From Anopheles merus (taxonomy: Eukaryota > Arthropoda > Insecta > Diptera > Culicidae), in assembly GCF_017562075.2 (NCBI RefSeq), contig NC_054085.1:27533656-27597655 (forward strand): a DNA stretch of 64,000 bases, read 5' to 3'. The position numbers were made by a program, and so were the translations under genes. This document shows, piece by piece, positions 58,301-64,000 of the stretch; within the stretch, counting starts at the first letter, position 1, and each line of letters begins with the position of its first letter. The notes under the pieces are model-generated. The model saw nothing but the letters and a program-made list of their open reading frames with translations, made no database searches and had not been told where the DNA came from.

Positions 58301-61246
58301 CTTCATGCAGATTGTAATGGTGATGATAACATAATGGATAATTCGTTTGAATACACCAGTGACGACAAAATGGAGCAATTTGATGAACTAATGTAATTTA
58401 TAAATTATGAAAAAAAGTGAACTATTGTATGGTAGGACGTGTTGTATGAACTGCATCTAAAATTTTCTGATTGGTATTTTATATTTGAAAACTAATGTAA
58501 AAATATGTTTTTCTTCCCATTGAGAGCCGCTTTACGGAATTAAATAACCTAACCTCTGTTGCTTCTGGGTTGCCTTCTAGGTAGGTTATCTTTTCGTCAA
58601 CTTTATTCAGTCACTTAGAGCTCCTTCATGGAGGCAAAATAACGTGTGTAAGATTATGTCTTTAAATGTGATCTAATAGTTTAATTGTTAAATGCAAAAA
58701 TTATTTCATGGGGTGATATTTTGATAAATAATTTAGAACTCGCATTAATATGGAATAAATAGTTATACTATAAATATTTCAAATAAAATACTTGTTCGTG
58801 CTCCAACAACATTAGAACCAGACGTATTTAGTCACATCATAAGATTAAAAAATAAAACAAATCCTTAAAACTATTTAAAATGTTTGAAATTTAACATTAT
58901 AATCTAAAAATGCAAAAAAATTAACCTGGAGGAAGGTATGTTTGGACTGAGGACAAAGTCGCATCTAGTTTCTGAATTAATTATCTTAAAATTTATTTTA
59001 AAAAGACATAAAAATAACGCATTTCTGTTTAAACTTCAATAAAATCCAAATTATATTTTTAAGTGTCATTTTATGTAAAATATGGCAATTAAACCTTCCC
59101 AAAAACGAATATTGTTTTTTTTTAAACTTTACTTTATTAGCAAAACAATAATAATGAAACAGTCATCAGCAACTGTTCCTAATATAATGTAAGCCAGCAT
59201 ATGTTTACTTCAAGCTGCTCAAAACAACTCACTTGATATTCAATGTACCGTTCGCTGTTCTACCGTATCAGCTGTCCACCAAAAACCAATCCACCCCGGT
59301 CCTGCCAAACACCCCACAATTTCCCCCACCTGTCCTTTCCCTACAGGGGAGTAGGTCACGCGGAAAACAGTTCCGACCAGCGGCACCGGATGACCGCCCT
59401 CGGTCTAGAATAAAACCGCAGATTCATCAATCTTTGCGCCTGCCGCCCGCGTGTGTGAAGCATCGTGTTTCATCCGAGGCGATTGGCGTGACCCCCGTAT
59501 CCATGCACCGTCCCCCCTCCCCCCCCCCCCCCGCAATGGAACAGAGCCGATTTGTGGTGTGTTTGAAATTTAATCACATTAAAACTTAAAAATAAAAAAA
59601 AAAGAAAGACACTAGACGCAGAGTGCAAAACAGCAAAGCTTTTGCTCGGCGCAAAGCGCAAAGTCACGTGTCGGACACGGTACCGGAGAGTCGTATCGAT
59701 CTCTGGTGGGTTCGCGATCTCGACGAACACTTATATGTGTACAGTTCACCTTCAATCTTCCCTCTCTCTCTCTCTCTCCTTGCCCTAATCTCTTCACACT
59801 ACTTTGTTTGTCTTCGAAAGGAATGAACTAACTTGCCTCATCGCCAGGGACTTCCTTCATCAAGATAATAAATGCATGATTGATGATGTTGCTACCCCAG
59901 GCCCGGTGCCACAGATGATTGGGGTGGCGCGGGGGGCACAGAAACACCGGATTTGCATTTCGTGTCTGTGTGTCTGTTTGCTTGTTTTTTTCCCTCTTTC
60001 CTGTTACTTTTGCTCACCTCCTACGAAAGAAAGTGTTTACTGTGAGCAACATTTTACCATTTTTTGAAAACTGGTTTGCTTTGCAAATAGGGATATGATG
60101 ATGATGGGCACACCTTTAAATTGCACAAGTTAGTTTCAGTTTCGTTGACTTCCACTCATCCCTAGCGCTGTGGGGAAGGAGTGCTTTCACCAGCGATTCC
60201 ATAATCAACACCACCTTCGTGGGCCAACCGATTAAAGCTCGATCATCATGTCACGGCCCGTGGCCCGCACCGTGTGACACATGAAGGATTATATCCGGTC
60301 CGGTGGGTGGCTGGTGGGGTCGCTAAAATCCATCGATCCTTTCTGCTCCGTGCTGTGCTGGACGGGTCACACATTTAGCGAGCACGACTATCTTTCTCTC
60401 TTTTCTCCTACGCTGAAGATAATCATGATAATGCTAATAATGATGATGGATGTGGTCTTTCTTTCTTTAGCGACGATCGTCAGAGTAATCCATTTTTTCG
60501 TGCTGGACGGGAGCTGGATGGTGGGATGAGGCTACTTGGCTGGATATGAAGCAAAAAAAAACGTATCCTTTATGAAAGATGTTACATCACATAAGCAAAA
60601 CGAGAGGATGTTGTTGATTTCTTAATAATTGCAAAAGCGTGATGATGGAATAACGACGTTTATGTAAATTGTAAAAAATGTAAATGTAAAAAAACAGCCA
60701 ACAAACACGTATGATGGGTGTGTCAAAATTTTAACATACAAAAGCAAAACACACGCTCCAGAGGATGGAGGTGTGAGGGCATTCTTTCTTAATGAATTGG
60801 TGCATACATTACAAATTAACTGTGGGTGTTGTGCTTTTTAGTTGATAGACACTGTAATTGCATGGAAAACACCAAGCGAAACTGAAAATGTTTATGTTAT
60901 GTTTAAAGTTATTTTGTTTTATCTCCAGTTAAGTGAACATTTGACAAAGTAATCTGTAGTGGGCTTTTTACTGTCCAATTACAATGACATTGTAAAACGC
61001 ATTTCTTTGTATGACATTGGGTGTCATCAATCATTGAAGCATTTCAAACCCGTTTTTATATTTTAAGGAAACACTTTAGTTATTTGACGACCGTCTTTAC
61101 GTACTCCAATCTGCGATGAAATGTATGTATCTGAGTGTTAAATGAAGAAATGCGATAACATTTCGTATTGGATTATTACTAAGAATTTCTTAACTTGTAT
61201 TTTCCAGTGAATATGAGGAAACAATGGTAAAATTATGAGTTGGAAA

Positions 61247-61247
<1 letters not shown>
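52381..61247. other. Non-coding DNA
   Basis: GC-richer blocks (52920-54660, 56130-58050, 59220-60530) alternate with AT-rich blocks (54680-55960, 58060-59210, 60540-61240). It holds C12 at 56594-56605, C14 at 59519-59532, and short CT and GT runs. The plus-strand ORF 57584-58060 ends in a hydrophobic Phe-rich tail and matches nothing I know. No gene supported. Confidence 0.5.
53501..53523. repeat. (TC)n microsatellite
   Basis: About 11 TC units. Confidence 0.9.

Positions 61248-61280
<33 letters not shown>
61248..61280. repeat. (ATT)11 microsatellite
   Basis: About eleven uninterrupted ATT units, lying about 80 bp before the much longer array of the complementary unit. Confidence 0.93.
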
Positions 61281-61286
<6 letters not shown>

Positions 61287-61356
61287 AGTGTTCAAGATAA
61301 TTGTAATGATCATAAAATTAATAGTGAAAATAATGATACTTATGATAAAATAAATG

Positions 61357-61696
<340 letters not shown>

Positions 61697-63332
61697 GTCA
61701 TAATAATGAGAAAGACGATAACAATAAAAAAAATTAAACTTCAAAAATGATTATTTCTTTTAGGGTTATAATTTAAAAAAATCTAAAAACTCCGAAATAC
61801 AGATACAGATAACAGATATACAGATATACAGCTAACATACATAATATCAAGTTTTTGTTTGTTTGTTTCTATAACAAATCTTCTAAATCAGATTGACGAT
61901 AAATGATTTAAAATACAATGAAAACATGAGTTAAAATTGTTCTTGACAATTGAGCAACGCATGGCAAAATAAAGGCAAATAGCTGTAAGTATGATGATGA
62001 ATCATTATATCCCAAATGCAACGAATAATAATTACCTCTTCAACAAAGCACTGTTGATGACTACGAGCAAATTAAATTTTGAAAAGCTTTTTAAAATTCA
62101 ATAAGAAAGATATTAATGCCAATTTTCCACAGTATTAAAGAAGCATAAATCGATTGACATTAGTAACAGATTATACGACCGATATGTTTCCAGTAATAAC
62201 ATGAGATAATAATGTTTAGTTTGCTTAAATGGCGATACATAGTATTGTGTATTTTATCGTACTGCACTCGCGAGTACGTATTTTTATTCTATAGTTTTCA
62301 ACAAATGACCATACAATATTAACTAAGTCCCATCCTTAGTGTGCCATGATCCACAAATCTTTTAATCACAAGCTTAACGATCAAGCGTGGTGATAGAATT
62401 GCCATTTAACAGCATGTAAATAGTACTGACTCGTGCACATCCCCACAATTCAACACACTTTACAGGCAGTAAAGAAAAAAAAAAAACAACTCATCCTCAC
62501 GGCGAAAGGCTCCAAACTGCAACAGTCGACAATTAGGAGATGGTCGTAAACCATTCTGCTCAAAGCAAAATGGAAATGGTGAGCTCCCAAGGGCAGCAAT
62601 CGTTCAATTTAGTAGAAGAACTGTCATTTCATGTGCAACCTTTTATTAGCCAGTTTTCCTTTCCCTCGCCAAGGAACGTGCTGTTAATCAATTCAATTTT
62701 AAACAAGCAAACAAAAAAAAAAAAGCACACAAACGCACGATTGCTTCTCGTATGCAAATCATCCCACCCGGGTGCAGTATATGGAGTATGCAGAGTATGA
62801 ATAATCATTCGATTCATTTTACGACAGTTAACTGTCCATTTGGGCAGCCGCACAGCCCCAAACGAGCGTGACTGCCTAGGATTAATTTGCCTCGCCACGT
62901 TCCAGATCGAATCCCATTCTACGCCATCTATGGCAGTGCACGGTGGCCTAGAGGGCTCTTCGGGTCTGCCCCCCTCTCTCTCTCCAGCAGCGCGTGCTTT
63001 TATTGTGCCCGTCTGCAATCAAAAGGAAAGTTTATGAGCTTTTACTGCAGGGAATACGGGTCGGGTCGGTTCTGCCCCTCTGTTTCGCTTCTCGCCTGGC
63101 ACAGGCGGAATGGATGACCCGCGAAGGGAAGCAAAAATTAATGTCATAGCAGCAACAACAAAAAAAAAACTGTGACATGACAGATTAACGTACGCTGATC
63201 GCTTTTATTTTCGCTCCCCTCTCTCTACTGCTCCACACGATTGACCCGATTTATGCAAAAATCGTGCACCTACACCAACGAACACAGGATGGGCGAAGGT
63301 GGATGAGGTTATTGTTTTTCAAATTTCCATTT

Positions 63333-63350
63333 ACACACACACACACACAC
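63333..63350. repeat. (AC)9 microsatellite
   Basis: Nine uninterrupted AC units. Confidence 0.92.
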
Positions 63351-63936
63351 TCGCGGATGCTCGCGATGGTGCTGCCGCGAAGCATTGTGTTTTATTCGCT
63401 CCAATGTTTTATTATTGCAGCTAAAATAAAGGTACAGTACAATAGGACAGCAAATGCTATAAAACCCTGCAATTATCGTCGTTCGGCGTTTATTGCTTTT
63501 CGAAGGCAGCTTTTAAAGGTGGCCGCTGGGTGGGGGACCGGTGACGGTTTAACGTCATTTCGCAGCACTGGATTGTGTGTGAGTGTGTGGCTGATGGAGA
63601 TGTTTTTTTTTTTTGTCAAACCGTCGTTACGCCTTTGAATGCTCATTATCTCCTTCCCAGTTTCCATCCGCCCGAACGCTCCGATAAAGCATTAGAAGCC
63701 CGATTCCAATAAACACACACCGGAAACATTCGTCTGGTGCAGGTGGAAAACCAACCCCTTCCGTTTTGCAACGGCACTGCATCACACACTGGTGCATTGT
63801 TCTGTACCGTGCAAATGTGCAGATTTGTGCAGGTTAAATGCAACAGAAAAAAGAGAAGAGGAAAAAAACTGACATAGAACAGAATGTGGTGGCGCGGGCC
63901 AATTTACGTCACGTCACGTATGCACGGCGAACGCTG

Positions 63937-63956
63937 GAGAGAGAGAGAGAGAGAGA
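63937..63956. repeat. (GA)10 microsatellite
   Basis: Ten uninterrupted GA units. Confidence 0.92.
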
Positions 63957-64000
63957 ATGAGTGCGGGGAAAAACTCGATGGTCTCCTCCACCAGTGTGTC

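Overview
The window looks like nuclear DNA of an insect, most likely an Anopheles mosquito. Three things point there: dispersed short retroposons with a tRNA-like head and a (GAA)n tail that resemble the SINE200 family I recall from Anopheles gambiae, a BEL/Pao retrotransposon, and eukaryotic tRNA genes with internal promoter boxes and T-run terminators. There is no operon structure. Genus-level assignment is from memory of repeat families and was not searched.

The one substantial protein-coding gene is the gag-pol ORF (18361-23592, 1743 aa) of a complete BEL/Pao LTR retrotransposon at 17940-23885. Its two 242-bp LTRs are identical by direct reading, it is flanked by a 5-bp duplication (GTTAG), and its reading frame is open. 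It has three zinc knuckles, an aspartic protease (D-S-A-S), reverse transcriptase (YVDD), RNase H, and an HHCC/DDE integrase. It therefore looks recently inserted and possibly still active.

Two identical tRNA-Gln(CTG) genes lie at 8534-8605 and 11690-11761, same strand, about 3.1 kb apart. Six SINE copies are visible. Four are SINE200-like: 13192-13354, 17575-17789, 38599-38723 and 39078-39285. Two share the tRNA-like head but have another body: 14524-14706 and 32215-32332. The second type at 14524 is fused to a 345-bp TTC/GAA tract that is best read as its expanded tail. A MITE-like repeat pair (24650-24790 and 52247-52380) and a diverged coding-like repeat pair (27672-27930 and 36066-36320) complete the dispersed repeats. 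A (TAA)n array of about 340 bp sits at 61357-61694.

The rest, roughly 85 percent, is non-coding to my reading. Compositionally mixed or GC-richer blocks of 1-3 kb alternate with strongly AT-rich blocks, and nearly all mobile elements lie in or at the edge of the AT-rich ones. I could not identify any host protein-coding exon with confidence. The region may be intronic or intergenic DNA near a gene outside the window. I found no new multi-gene system. The best leads are the intact BEL element with its LTR stem-loops, the modular SINE heads, and the SINE-tail-derived GAA array.
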